DNA of 64,000 nucleotides from Chiridota heheva (taxonomy: Eukaryota; Echinodermata; Holothuroidea; Apodida; Chiridotidae), in contig JAIGNY010001174.1 in NCBI GenBank assembly GCA_020152595.1, positions 1,196,001-1,260,000 on the forward strand, read 5' to 3'. Shown here in pieces: positions 47,471 to 60,000 of the stretch. The position numbers and the translations under genes are program-made. Each line of letters opens with the position of its first letter. Position 1 is the first letter of the stretch. Below the pieces are notes generated by a model, which saw only the letters and a list, made by a program, of their open reading frames with translations, ran no database searches and had not been told where the DNA came from.

Positions 47471-47704
47471 TTAAAGGTGAACTAGACCTATATTTCAGGG
47501 TGTCTTTATAGTGAATTTTCAAATCTCCATTTACCTGTTTTCCCTCCCTAAGTGAAAAATTTGTATTGTTTATAAATCTCAGAAAACTTTACTTCGTATA
47601 AATATTTGTGTTAGAAAAGTTTTGAGGCTCTCTAAAAGGATCGAAAAACATTTGTGAGTCTCTGGAAAATTATGTCCTCACTTTTCGGTGTAGTGCCCCT
47701 TTAA
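47471..47704. mobile_element. small TTAA-flanked TIR element
   Basis: Left end TTAAAGGTGAACTAGACC; right end, on the minus strand, TTAAAGGGGCACTACACC. The terminal repeats agree at 10 of 14 positions after TTAA. The body is about 226 bp without coding potential. The design (TTAA then AGG) is like the foldback elements, but the sequence is otherwise different. Confidence 0.45.
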
Positions 47705-47739
47705 TATGATTGAAGGAGATTGTATGAGGTCACGATGCA

Positions 47740-48553
47740 GGTGTCAAATGTCAATGAATGCAGGAAAGACGCGGGAAAATTTGGAATGTTTGTTATTCTG
47801 GATTTAATCAATGCACTTCGAAGACGTCTAAGGCTTGCTTGTCTATTAGGCGGGAAAATCAACCTCTTCGGAAAAGGTAATTAATGCTTAAATAATTTGT
47901 TGTTATATCATAATCTAAGAAAGAACGAGTTCCCATGTTTATTCATTGTAACTTACATGTGCTTTCCCTGGAATATGCCTAAAAAAAGTGAAATACAAGT
48001 GAAATGTTTTTTGTTAACATAATTCTGAGTATTAGACCTAATTAACGTTCATTGACAAATATCTTTGATTGTACTAATACAGCCTTTGATTCCCCACGGT
48101 TGCAGAGCTTTCGTTTACCCTAAATGTTTCCCTAAATTACCCATATTCTCCATCAAGCTATTTAACACTGATTTTAACCTTAAATTACCCATATTCTCCA
48201 TCAAGCGATTTAACACTGATTTTAACCTTTTCCATTTTTTCAGAGACGTTTTGCTGTCTGTTAGGCGGGACAATGTCAATGAATGCAGCAAAGTGAGTGC
48301 AAAAAAACAAAAAGACGCGCGAAATTTTGATCATTTGTTATTCCGGATTTGTTCATGGCACGATCGGACACAGTTTATCTGCATGCAGTCAGGCTGGGGC
48401 AATGTCAATACAATGATGCAGGAAATGAATTTTATATAGCAAAGGACGCGAGAAATTTTGAATATTTTTCTTATTTTGGATGATCATGGTTCTTTGGAGA
48501 CAGTCTGCAGGGCAACCAGGCTGGGAAAATCAACCTCTTTTGAAAAGGTAATG
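47740..48553. repeat. degenerate repeat of about 150 bp, three copies, with an internal 48-bp duplication
   Basis: Blocks at about 47740-47887, 48249-48403 and 48397-48553 share AATGTCAATGAATGCAG, GACGCG(G/C)GAAA-TTTTGA, TTGTTATTCTGGAT and, in the first and third, GGGAAAATCAACCTCTT. Between blocks one and two, 48134-48181 is repeated at 48182-48229 with one change. Confidence 0.75.
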
Positions 48554-48563
48554 CCTTTTTGTT

Positions 48564-48779
<216 letters not shown>

Positions 48780-48889
48780 ATAGCATGATCTAAGAAATAA
48801 TGATTGATTATGTTTATCAATGGTTTTTATAAAAGAAATTTGAAAAATATGTAGGCCTAAGTGTTATTTTTCTAAATACCATTGGATAT

Positions 48890-49030
48890 GTTAGAAAAGT
48901 ATACAGATTCTACTTTATAATTTACCACCTGAAGAAAGTTTGAGCAGAAATCAATTTTCTTCAACATACATTAACAATTGTTGACAATGTGAGGAAGAGA
49001 GTGCCAACATTATACAGTTCACTTTTTAAA
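48890..49030. mobile_element. foldback-MITE interior fragment
   Basis: TTTACCACCTGAAGAAAGTT, TTTTCTTCAACATACATTAA and AATTGTTGACAATGTGAGGA match the interior of the elements at 30746-31318 and 51300-51955. Neither terminus is present. Confidence 0.6.
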
Positions 49031-49040
49031 CCAGTCATTT

Positions 49041-50170
49041 TTAGCTTGACTATTCGAAGAATAGTAGAGCTATTCTACTACCCCTGCGTCGGCGCCGACG
49101 TCCGGTAAAGTTTTGGTTAAAGTTTTCATAACTTAAGTTATAAATGGTGTACATTCATGTGACTTGGCATATGGACAGACGACATGGGTACTGATCAAAT
49201 AAGCATGATTGGAAGGTTGTGTGTGCATACTAATTAGCTTATTTGCATAACAATGAAAATATTGTTCATGTTTTGCTTAAAGTTTTTGGTTAGAAGTTTT
49301 TTGTTAAAGTTTGCATAACTTATGAATGGTGTACATTCATGTTACTAGGCATAGGGTAGAGGACATGTGTACTGTTCAAATGAGCATGATTGCGGGGTTG
49401 TGTGTGCATACTAACTAGCTTATTCCATTACAATGTAAATATTTGTATCTATGATATCTCTTAAATTAAAGTGGATGTGGGATTTTGTTTGCACAAATGA
49501 TCATATATGTAAAGAGTATCGTCTACACTTAATGATGAGGTGAAGTGAGCATATTAATTAGATTATTTGCATAACAATAGACTCGTACAAAATGTTTAAT
49601 ATTCATGAGCGCATAACTTAAGTTATGAATGATGTACATTCATGTAACTTAGCACAGAGGTAGATGACATGGGTACTCTTCAAATAAGCATGTTTTGGGG
49701 TTGTGTGTGCTTACTGATTAGCTTATTTGCATATCAATCAAAATATTTGTATCTAAAAATAAAATGGGGGTGGAGATATTGTTTTACACAAAAGATCATA
49801 TGTGAAGAGCATTGTCAACACTCAATAGTGAGGTATAGTGTGCATATTAATCAGGTTATTTGCATTACAATAGACTTGGGTACAAAATATCTAACCTGAG
49901 ATAATAACTGCTTTTTGGTTCAGTGGTAGAGGGCATTGGTACTCTTCATTTCAGCATAATTGGGGGATTGTGTGTGCATAATTATTAGCCTATTTGCATA
50001 GCAATGAAAATATTCGTATATGTTGTATCTCTTAAATTAAAGTGGGTATGATGATTTTGCTTAAACAAATGATCATACAGTATACATGTATGTGAAGAGC
50101 ATTGTTCACACTTAATGGTGAGGTATAGGTGTGCATTTGCTGCAATATGTTTGACCGGAGATAAAGAATG
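49041..50170. repeat. degenerate tandem repeat (180-295-bp spacing) with a GC-rich head
   Basis: It starts with GACTATTCGAAGAATAGTAG and a GC-rich GTCGGCGCCGACGTCCGG. Then four diverged blocks follow with GTACATTCATGT, CATGGGTACT-TTCAAATAAGC, GGTTGTGTGTGCATACT and TAGCTTATTTGCATA, near 49183, 49363, 49658 and 49933. No open frame of substance. Confidence 0.7.
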
Positions 50171-50384
50171 TATGGCTTATGGCTTACTAACTTCACATTT
50201 CTAGTTTTGTTATGATATTGACATTCCTGACATGAATAGCAATAAAAATGTTTGTCTTCTCATGAACAAAGAAGCAAATAAAAGTGTCCTTGCTTCTAAA
50301 GAATGTTAAATTAGGGGCTCGGGAAATATAAACAATAAGCAGAATGTAGAGTAGAAGATGACATGATGATAAAGTAGCTGAAGG

Positions 50385-50760
50385 AATTAGGATGAGGTTA
50401 TGTGGGACAGGGTGAAATTGTATGTTATGGCAGGGTGCGGTGGGATGTTAAAGATGGTGGATTGGTTTGTAGAACAGGGTTGGTTGGCATGTGGAACAGG
50501 ATGGGTTGGCATGTGGAACAGGGTGGGTTGACATATGGAACAGGGTGGGTCGACATGTGGGACAAGGCGGAATAACATGTGGTGGGATGGCATCTGGATT
50601 TCAGTTGTAATGGCATATGGGTCTTGCAAAAGGTGTAATGACATACAGTATCTGGTTTTCAGGTGTGATTGCTTGGAGTATAGACGTGGGATGACATTTG
50701 GGACAGGTTGGGACGGAATGTGGGACAGTCTGGAATATGCATTATTAGCGGTGAGGGGAT
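50385..50760. repeat. GT-rich degenerate repeat (GGGTTGGCATGTGGAACAGG type)
   Basis: Irregular units of about 20-25 bp. Similar in style to the larger tract at 53160-56700. The open frames in it are repeat artefacts. Confidence 0.75.
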
Positions 50761-51299
50761 TTGTATAGTTTCCAATGTCTTGTTTGTCATACCTTAAGCA
50801 ATATTGTTTCGCATAATCTTGCTTTAATGTTATTGTACATTTTGACTTTGCTTGACACACATCTTAAATTGGAAGTTGTATTACAATCCAAGATGTAGTT
50901 CTGGGAATGTGTAGGGGCTTGGGGAGGGTACAGGTTGGAAAGGGGGTTGGATGTTATTCTTTCATTGGCATTGACAAGTCAGGGCCTCTCCTTTCTTTGT
51001 TATTCAATTGATAGAACTAAAAGAGGTGTTGTACTTATAAAGACTGCTAGGTTTTACATGTTTTCTGAGTTACTTTAACTTTTTTGTCTTAAAATATCTC
51101 GGAATATCTTAAAATATCTTGAAATATTTTGAAGCTTGTAGTGCAAATGAAAATGTAAGTGCATCTATCAAAGCTCAAGTAATTTGAAATCATCTGCCGC
51201 TGCTGCCCTATTTCTGTATATACTTTCCTCTATACGCCCATTCTCTACATTAGCTTTGAATAGTGAAGCATACTGTCCTTCCGACAGTTCTAGTTTTTT
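50761..51299. other. unannotated stretch
   Basis: AT-rich sequence without a recognised gene or repeat. Confidence 0.45.
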
Positions 51300-51955
51300 T
51301 CATATGAAAGAGGACTTTGAAGAAAAAATGGTGAAGAAAGCATTCAAAAATCTTATTCCATTAAGGAAATTTCTTAATTTAAAGTTTGGTATCATTTAGA
51401 AACGACTGAAATCAGACTTGCTGTGACATCACAGCCTCAGATTCCTCAGAGTCTTTATGTATTCTATCATATTTTGTCATGCGATCTTGTGGCTTAAAAA
51501 CCATTGCATATGTAAGGAAAGTAGTAATACAGAATCTTGAAAGGGTAATTATAATCTAACACCTGAACAAAGTGCGAGTAAAAATAACAAATAGTAAAAA
51601 CTTTCAATCAATTTTCTTTAAAACACATTAACAATTATTGATAATGTGAAGATAAGGACCTCAACCTTCTATAAAACGGAACTTTAAGTTTAATGACTGG
51701 GCTCCACAGCTGCAGGCCGTGCTACAAATTCACAACAAAGAGATACAAGCAGAAATGAACGAGGAACGAGCACGGACAAACCCTCTATAGTAGACTTACA
51801 ACACCAGTCATTTCTCCATAGATAAGACAGAGCCTTCAACTTGAATATCTCCTTAACCGAATAAGATACTGAAGTAATTTCTTCACCATTTGGTTTCTCT
51901 TCGATTCCTCTTTCATGTAAAATAAACTTACTAGACCACTCAACTAATCCTTTAA
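51300..51955. mobile_element. foldback MITE (copy 3), left end truncated
   Basis: The right end on the minus strand is TTAAAGGATTAGTTGAGTGG, with GTGAAGAAATTACTTC and TTAAGGAGATATTC. The left part keeps CATATGAAAGAGGAC, GTGAAGAAAGCATTCAAAAA and GACTGAAATCAGACTTG but lacks the outermost about 45 bp. At about 51690-51785 it carries an extra segment (CCACAGCTGCAGGCC, GAACGAGGAACGAGCACGG) absent from copies 1 and 2. Confidence 0.7.
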
Positions 51956-53159
51956 AGTCCGGTCTATATACACACACAGTTAAAGTATATGGGAAGTAGG
52001 GTGCATTATGGGAACATGCATCAAGTTAAATAAATTTAAATTTAAAATTTTTAATTCCAAAGAAGTGAGCCCTTCGAATTACTCCCTGACTGTTTCTGTG
52101 CCTCTACCTGCCCACAAAAAAAAGAAAAAAGTATTGATCAAAGATTTATGGACAGGTGTCATATAACAACAACATCAACCATGAAAATAGCACAAAAAAA
52201 AGTAACATATTCGGTAAAAAAAGCGACCATTTTACTACTGCATTTTGAATTTTCAGGCCTTATTATAATAAGTTATCTTATTCGGCTCCCCTGCCCCTCT
52301 CTGCCCCACTTGCAACATCGATTTCTCCATCAAGCATATATTCTTGGCCTGTACCCTCTACCAGAGCTCTAGATCTCTTTTCTCCTCAATCTCCTCAATC
52401 TCGGACCGATTCGGAAACAACTCAAACATCATCAACTTCCTTCGCTACAAGAACCTCTTCCACCATATATTATCTCCTCCCCTTCTACACCTAAGCTTAT
52501 ACACCCCTTTCTTTTCACCTAATTTTTTCTCCCATATTCAGCTTTTCCCCTGTATCTCTCTTACAAACCTTCCATCTCCTCACTATTCTTACTCTTACAC
52601 CATTATTTATTCACACCCTCTTGGCACATTTGACTTTAACTGTCGCGGTGCCGTTAAACATCAACAAACCAAATCAAACCTTATAATAAATTATGCAAAT
52701 TTACAGAAATTGAGACATAGTATCAAGTTAACCTATTGATTTTAATCCTCCAACAACCTTTATTAAAATTTAACAGAAGAAAATAGTCTTGATTTTCAGT
52801 GACTGACATTTTGGAGAGAAAGCATAACTTTAAAGATATTCAGCTGTCTTATATACATCAACACTTTTGCAAATATTTCAATTATAATTTGTTTTTGCAT
52901 ATATTTTAATTAGCCAAGTATCGAAAACTACGGGTGCTTTTGACATAATCAAAAGACATCCTCCTGTTCAGCATTTCAAGATCTTTGTCAGTTTGTGATG
53001 AATACAACATCTCTATCTGTTCATATATACATTTCCATCAGGTATTTGTTCTATAACACATCAGGCTAAGATCCAACATGCTATTATTCATAGTTTTTAT
53101 CATTAGTATTATTGCTGTTGAAAATCTTCTTAGGTTCTTTAATATGGAATGTGGAATAC
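51956..53159. other. unannotated stretch, C/T-rich in the middle
   Basis: The segment 52300-52640 is C/T-rich and ends TTTAACTGTCGCGGTGCCG then TTAAACATCAACAA, which looks like the 3' tail of a retroposed repeat, but I cannot name it. A 131-codon frame at 52344-52739 shows no domain and is not called. Confidence 0.35.
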
Positions 53160-53819
53160 AATGACATGTCGGTCATCAGATGGCATGTGGATCACAGGTG
53201 GGGTGGCATGAGGATCATAGGTGGGATGGCATGTGGGTCATAGGTGGGGTGGCATATGGTCATAGGTAAGATGGCATTCGGTCATTAGTGGGTGGTATGT
53301 GGGTCATAGGTGGAATGGCATATGGGACGTAGCTAAGATGGCATGTGGGTAATAGGCGGAATGGCAAATGGGGCGTAGCTGAAATGACACGTAGGCCATA
53401 GATGGGATGGTATGTGCGTCACAGATGGGATGGCATATGGATACAGTTTTGGGGGGGGGGGGCGGTATTGGACAACGGGTGGGTTTGTGTTTAAGAAATT
53501 GGGTGAGATAAAATGTGGGACATAGTGTAGAATGGCATATGGTACATATAATGTGATGGCACACATGATACATCACAGTGGACACGTGATGGGAGGGAGA
53601 GTTGGGTGGCCTATATGGTTCATAAGATGGAATGGCATATAGGACATAGAGTGGGACGTCATATGGGAATTGATTGGGATGAAAAGTAAAGAGTGGAATT
53701 GCGTATAATGGATTATCATATGGGTTATATGGGACATCGCGTGAGTCGGTATATGGGATGAAGTGGGATGGCATGTGTGAGATGGTGGATATGATGGCGA
53801 ACATGTAGAAAACAGAGTG

Positions 53820-54350
53820 GGTTTTGAGGCACAGCATTGTATGGAAAATAGATGCGATGGAATGCGAGGCACGATATTGTATGGGAAATGGATGAGATGG
53901 GATGCGAGGCACAGTATTGTATGGGAAATGGATGAGATGGAATGCGAGGCTCAGTATTGTATGGCATATGGGAAATGGATGAGATGGAATGCGAGGCACA
54001 GTATTGTATGACATATAGAAAATAGATGAGATGGAATGCGAGGCACTGTATCGTATGGCAGATGGAAAATGGATGGGATGGAATGCGAGGCAAGTATTGC
54101 ATGGCAAATGGGAAATGGATGGGATGGAATGTGAGGCACAGTATTGTATGGCATATGGGAAATGGATGAGATGGAATGTGAGGCACAGTATTGATGGCAT
54201 ATGGGAAATGGATGAGATGAGATGTAATGCACAGTATTGTATGGCATATGGGAAATGGATGAGATGGAATGTGATGCACAGTATTGTATGGCATATGAGA
54301 AATGGATGGGATGGAATGCGAGGCACAGTATTGTATGGCATATGGGGCAT
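53820..54350. repeat. 47-bp minisatellite with a 37/38-bp short form
   Basis: Units of GAAATGGATGAGATGGAATG + CGAGGCACAGTATTGTATGG + CATATGG. Successive GTATTG markers at 54141, 54188, 54234, 54281 and 54328 give periods of 47, 46, 47 and 47. Early units (53860-53960) lack the GCATATGG segment and are shorter. Confidence 0.9.
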
Positions 54351-55387
54351 AAGGTGGATTAGGTGATAGATTTGAATCACGTATACGCGCATAGGGAGCG
54401 ACGACATATGGTGGCTGCGTCGATGATGAATGTGAAATAGGCTGAGATGGGAAATATGAAATAATAAAAGTGGGGGATGCATGATAATGGATAGAGGGTT
54501 GGATTGCTATACGGAAAATGGTCGAGTATAACGTGGGACAGGGTGGGATGGTATAGTGGGTGTAATGGCAAACGTGTATAAGACATACAGTTTGCTGTCA
54601 TATGAGACATAATTTGGGGTGGCGTATGGGACAAGGGTGGTATGACTTATGGCGCATAGCATGGAATAGCATATGAGGCAAAGGTGAGATGGATGGCATA
54701 TAGTACATAGGTTGAAATGCTATGTGAACATACTGGCATGTGGGACATGTATGTTGAGCATAAATGGTAGATAGAAAATATTAGATAGAGGATGGGATTG
54801 ATTAAAAGAGAAAGGGTGGGATATCACGTGGAACATGAGGTGGGTTGGCATAAGAGACGTGGGGTGGCATAAAGGGGATAGTGCGCGTACGACATGGATG
54901 GCATATGGTACATAAGTTGAAATGTCACATGGAGCATGTGGGTCGTATACTGCGATGGAAAATATTGGATCGAGGGTGAAATTGATTATATGACACAGGT
55001 TGGGATATCATATGGGACATATAGTGTGGAATGTCATATGGGACAAGATTGAAATGTTACATTGTGAAATGTCTTTTGGAACAGAGTGATATGTATATGA
55101 TAATAAGTTTGGCGTACACTTATGCGACATAGCGTAGGTTGTCAATATGGGACATGTGTTGGGATGGGACATATGGTGAAATGGCAGATGGGACATACTA
55201 GTGTGATGTCTTATGGGACATAGGGTGGATTAGGGGCATATGGTGGGGATGGTATGCGGGACATAGAGTAGGATGGTATGTGAGACAAAAGGGTGGGATG
55301 GAACACACTGGATAAAGGTGGGATTGCGTATAAGAAAGAGATAAATACCATTTTGGACATTGGATATGGGATAAGGTGGCATGTGTA

Positions 55388-55626
<239 letters not shown>

Positions 55627-56700
55627 TAGAGAGAGAGAGAGAGGGAGCGATGGCGTACAAGCAAAGAAAGGGATGTGTGAAAGTATAACACTGGATAGTA
55701 TATGGGCATAAGATGAGATAAAGAGCTGGATGGTACATAGTTGGAATCGCATGTGGGGCATAGGGTGCGATGGAATGTGTGACATAGGGGTGGCATAGTG
55801 TTTTGGACATATGGATGGAAGGTATTGCGGAAGGGTGATAATTGCGTGTAAAAATAAGCCTAGTTTGAAATATTATCTGTGATATTGGGTGGATCGACAT
55901 TTGGAATTAGGTGATATGCATAGGATAGTGGGTTTGGCATACACGTATGCGACATACAGTGGTATGTCATATGGGAAATAGTTAGGGATGGGACATATTA
56001 TGAGATAGCATATGGGATATAGAATGGGATGACATTTATGACATATGATGGGATGGCACGTGGAACACAGGGAACAAAGTGGAGTGACATGTGTGAGGTG
56101 GTGGATATCGCGTACATGTATAATACAGAGGGTGGGTTGTAATATGAGTCATGGGTGGAATGGCATATGAGTCATGGGTGGAATGGCATATGGGACATGG
56201 ATGGGAGTGTATATGAGGCATGATATTGTATTGTAAATACATATATTGTAATACAATATTGTATATTGTAAGTTGGGACATATCGGGTTGGATGTCATAT
56301 GGTACATAGGTTTTAGTGATGTAAGGGGCATATAATGCGATTACACGGGTGACGTATTGTGGCTGCATCGATGGTGTATGCGACATGGGCTAAGATATCA
56401 AACAGGAAATAGGGTGGGATGGAAGATATTGGACATGTATGGGATTGCGTACAAATATTAAGATATAGGCAGGGGACCTAAATAGCAGGTCCCTGATAGG
56501 ACATAAGATGAATTGGCATATGGGACAGGGTGGGATGGAATAGTGGGTGTGATGGCGGACATGTCTAAAACAGAATAACCATATGGACATAGGATGGCTT
56601 ATGGCATAAGGTGGGATGGAGGTTCGGATTATATAGGGGACATAGGGTGGGATATCATATGGGTAGGGATGCTATTTGGTAGGGAGGTTGGGATGGCACA

Positions 56701-57060
56701 GCTTGTCTCTTATGCTCTCTCTTATGCCCAGTTTATTTTAAGGTATGAACAGGTATGATTTTAATGTTTACCAAAAGATCTTAAGAAACCTTGAATTTCA
56801 AAATTTGGAAATTTGTAATGAATGCAAAGTTGTTGTTTCAAATCCTCTTCATTGTAGCCAGATTCTCCCAATCAAAATACTTGAGGGAAGGACCAAAAAA
56901 GGAACATCACACTGTGCACAAACTTTAAAATGCAATTAGGACATTCCATATCTCCCTGAGTAGAATATGATATCAACTTGACTTTTGTACCAAATTGGAA
57001 GTAAAAGTATGCTTTTTCAAAAAGAATTTTACAAAAAACCATGGGAATAAATCTTTAGGT
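56701..57060. other. flank of the satellite array
   Basis: AT-rich unique-looking sequence with no gene recognised. The transition to the satellite at 57061 is abrupt. Confidence 0.5.
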
Positions 57061-60000
57061 TGCAGCCGACTGGAGGTTGCGAGCGACTGGAGGTTGCGAG
57101 CGACTGGAGGTTGCGAGGCGACTGGAGGTTGCGGCGACTGGAGGTTGCGGCGACTGGAGGTTGCGGCGACTGGAGGTTGCGGCGACTGGAGGTTGCGAGC
57201 GACTGGAGGTTGCGAGCGACTGGAGGTTGCGAGCGACTGGAGGTTGCGAGCGACTGGAGGTTGCGAGCGACTGGAGGTTGCGAGCGACTGGAGGTTGCGG
57301 CGACTGGAGGTCTGGCGACTGCTGGAGGTTGCGGCGACTGCAGGTTGCGGCGACTGCAGGTTGCGGCGACTGCAGGTTCGCGGCGACTGCAGGTTCGCGA
57401 CCGACGCAGGTTGCGACCGACTGCAGGTTGCGACCGACTGCAGGTTGCGACCGACTGCAGGTTGCGACCGACTGCAGGTTGCGACCGACTGCAGGTTGCG
57501 ACCGACTGCAGGTTGCGACCGACTGCAGGTTGCGACCGACTGCAGGTTGCGACCGACTGCAGGTTGCGACCGACTGCAGGTTGCGACCGACTGCAGGTTG
57601 CGACCGACTGCAGGTTCGCGACCGACTGCAGGTTGCGACCGACCGACTGCAGGTTGCGACCGACCGACTGCAGGTTGCGGCAGCGACTGCAGGTTCGAGC
57701 AACTACAGGTTGCGAGCGACTGCAGGTTGCGACCGACTGGAGGTTGCGACCGACTGCAGGTTGCTACCGACTGCAGGTTGCTACCGACTGCAGGTTGCGA
57801 CTGACTGGAGGTTGCGAGCGACTGGAGGTTGCCAGCGACTCAAGTTTGCGAGCGACTGGAGGTTGCGACCGACTGCAGGTTGCGACCGACTGCAGGTTGC
57901 GAGCGACTGGAGGTTGCGAGCGACTGGAGGTTGCGAGCGACTCGAGTTTGCGACCGACTGCAGGTTGCGACCGACTGCAGGTTGCGACCGACTGCAGGTT
58001 GCGACCGACTGAAGGTTGCGACCGACTGCAGGTTGCGACCGACTGGAGGTTGCGAGCGACTGGAGGTTGCGACCGACTGGAGGTTGCGACGCTGGAGGTT
58101 GCGGCGACTGGAGGTTCGCGACCGACTGCAGGTTGCGACCGACTGCAGGTTCGCGACCGACTGCAGGTTGCGACCGACTGCAGGTTGCGACCGACTGCAG
58201 GTTCTGGCGACTGGAGGTTGCGACTGACTGAAAACTGCAGGTTGCAACCGACTGCAGGTTGCGACCGCCTGCAGGTTACGACCGACTGAAGGTTGCGAGC
58301 GACTGGAGGTTGCGAGCTACTGGAGGTTGCGACCGACTGCAGGTTGCGACCGACTGGAGGTTGCGGCGACTGCAGGTTCGCGGCGACTGGAGGATGCGCA
58401 GCGACTCGAGTTTCGCGGCGACTGGAGGTTGCGACCGACTGCAGGTTGCGACCGAATTGCAGGTTGCGACCGACTGCAGGTTGCGACCGACTGAAGGTTG
58501 CGACCGACTGCAGGTTGCGACCGACTGGAGGTTCTGGCGACTGGAGGTTGCGGCGACTCGAGTTCGGCGACTGGAGGTTCGCGACCGACTGCAGGTTGCG
58601 ACCGACTGCAGGTTGCGACCGACTGAAGGTTCGCGGCGACTGGAGGTTGCGACCGCTGGAGGTTCGCGGCGACTGCAGGTTGCGACCGACTGCAAGTTGC
58701 GACCGACTGCAGGTTGCGACCGACTGCAGGTTGCCACCGACGGCAGGTTGCGACCGACTGCAGGTTGCGAGTGACTGGAGGTTGCGGCGACTGGAGGTTG
58801 CGGCGACTGGAGGTTGCGGCGACCGGCGACTGGAGGTTGCGAGCGACTGGAGGTTGCGAGCGACTGGAGGTTGCGACCGACGGCAGGTTGCGACCGACTG
58901 CAGGTTGCGAGTGACTGGAGGTTGCGAGCCACTGGAGGTGCGGCGACTGGAGGTTGCGGCGACTGGAAGTTGCGAGCGACTGGAGGTTGCGAGCGACTGG
59001 AGGTTGCGAGCGACTGGAGGTTGCGAGCGACTGGAGGTTGCGAGCGACTGGAGGTTGCGATCGACTGGAGGTTGCGACCGACTGGAGATTGCGACCGACT
59101 GAAGGTTGCGACCGACTGCAGGTTGCGACCGACTGGAGGTTGCGACCGACTGGAGATTGCGACCGACTGAAGGTCGCGACCGACTGCAGGTCGCCATCGA
59201 CGGCAGGTTGCGACCGACTGGAGGTTGCGAGTGACTGGAGGTTGCGGCGACTGGAGGTTGCGAACGGCGACTGGAGGTTCGCGGCGACTGGAGGTTGCGG
59301 CGACTGGAAGTTGCGGCGACTGGAGGTTGCGAGCGACTGGAGGTTGCGAGCGACTGGAGGTTGCGACCGACTGCAGGTTGCGACCGACTGAAGGTTGCGA
59401 CAGACTGCAGGTTGCGACCGACTGCAAGTTGCGACCGACTGCAGGTTGCGACCGACTGCAGGTTGCCATCGACGGCAGGTTGCGACCGACTGCAGGTTGC
59501 GAGTGACTGGAGGTTGCGAGCGACTGGAGGTTGCGAGCGACTGCAGGTTGCGAGCGACTGGAGGTTGCGAGCGACTCGAGTTTGCGAGCGACTGGAGGTT
59601 GCGACCGACTGCAGGTTGCGACCGACTGCAGGTTGCGACCGACTGCAGGTTGCGACCGACTGCAGGTTGCGACCGACTGCAGGTTGCGACCGACTCGAGG
59701 TTGCGACTGACTGAAAACTGCAGGTTGCAACCGACTGCAGGTTGCGACCGCCTGCAGGTTCGACCGACTGAAGGTTGCGGCGACTGGAGGTTGCGAGCTA
59801 CTGGAGGTTGCGACCGCTAGAGGTTGTGAGCGACTGGAGGTTCTGCGGCGACTGGAGGTTGGAGCGACTGGAGGTTCGCGGCGACTGCAGGTTGCGACCG
59901 CTGGAGGTTGTGGCGACTGGAGGTTGCGGCGACTGGAGGTTCGCGGCGACTGCAGGTTGCGGCGACTGCAGGTTGCGGCGACTGCAGGTTGCGGCGACTG

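Noticed and set aside
52344-52739. 131-codon plus-strand frame
   Set aside because: Pyrimidine-rich low complexity, no domain, and it ends in AT-rich sequence without splice or polyadenylation context that could be defended.
53304-54482. A 392-codon minus-strand frame rich in His, Pro, Ile, Ser and Tyr
   Set aside because: It coincides with the GGGATGGCATATGG repeat tract and shifts composition with the repeat units. No domain; overlapping frames look the same.
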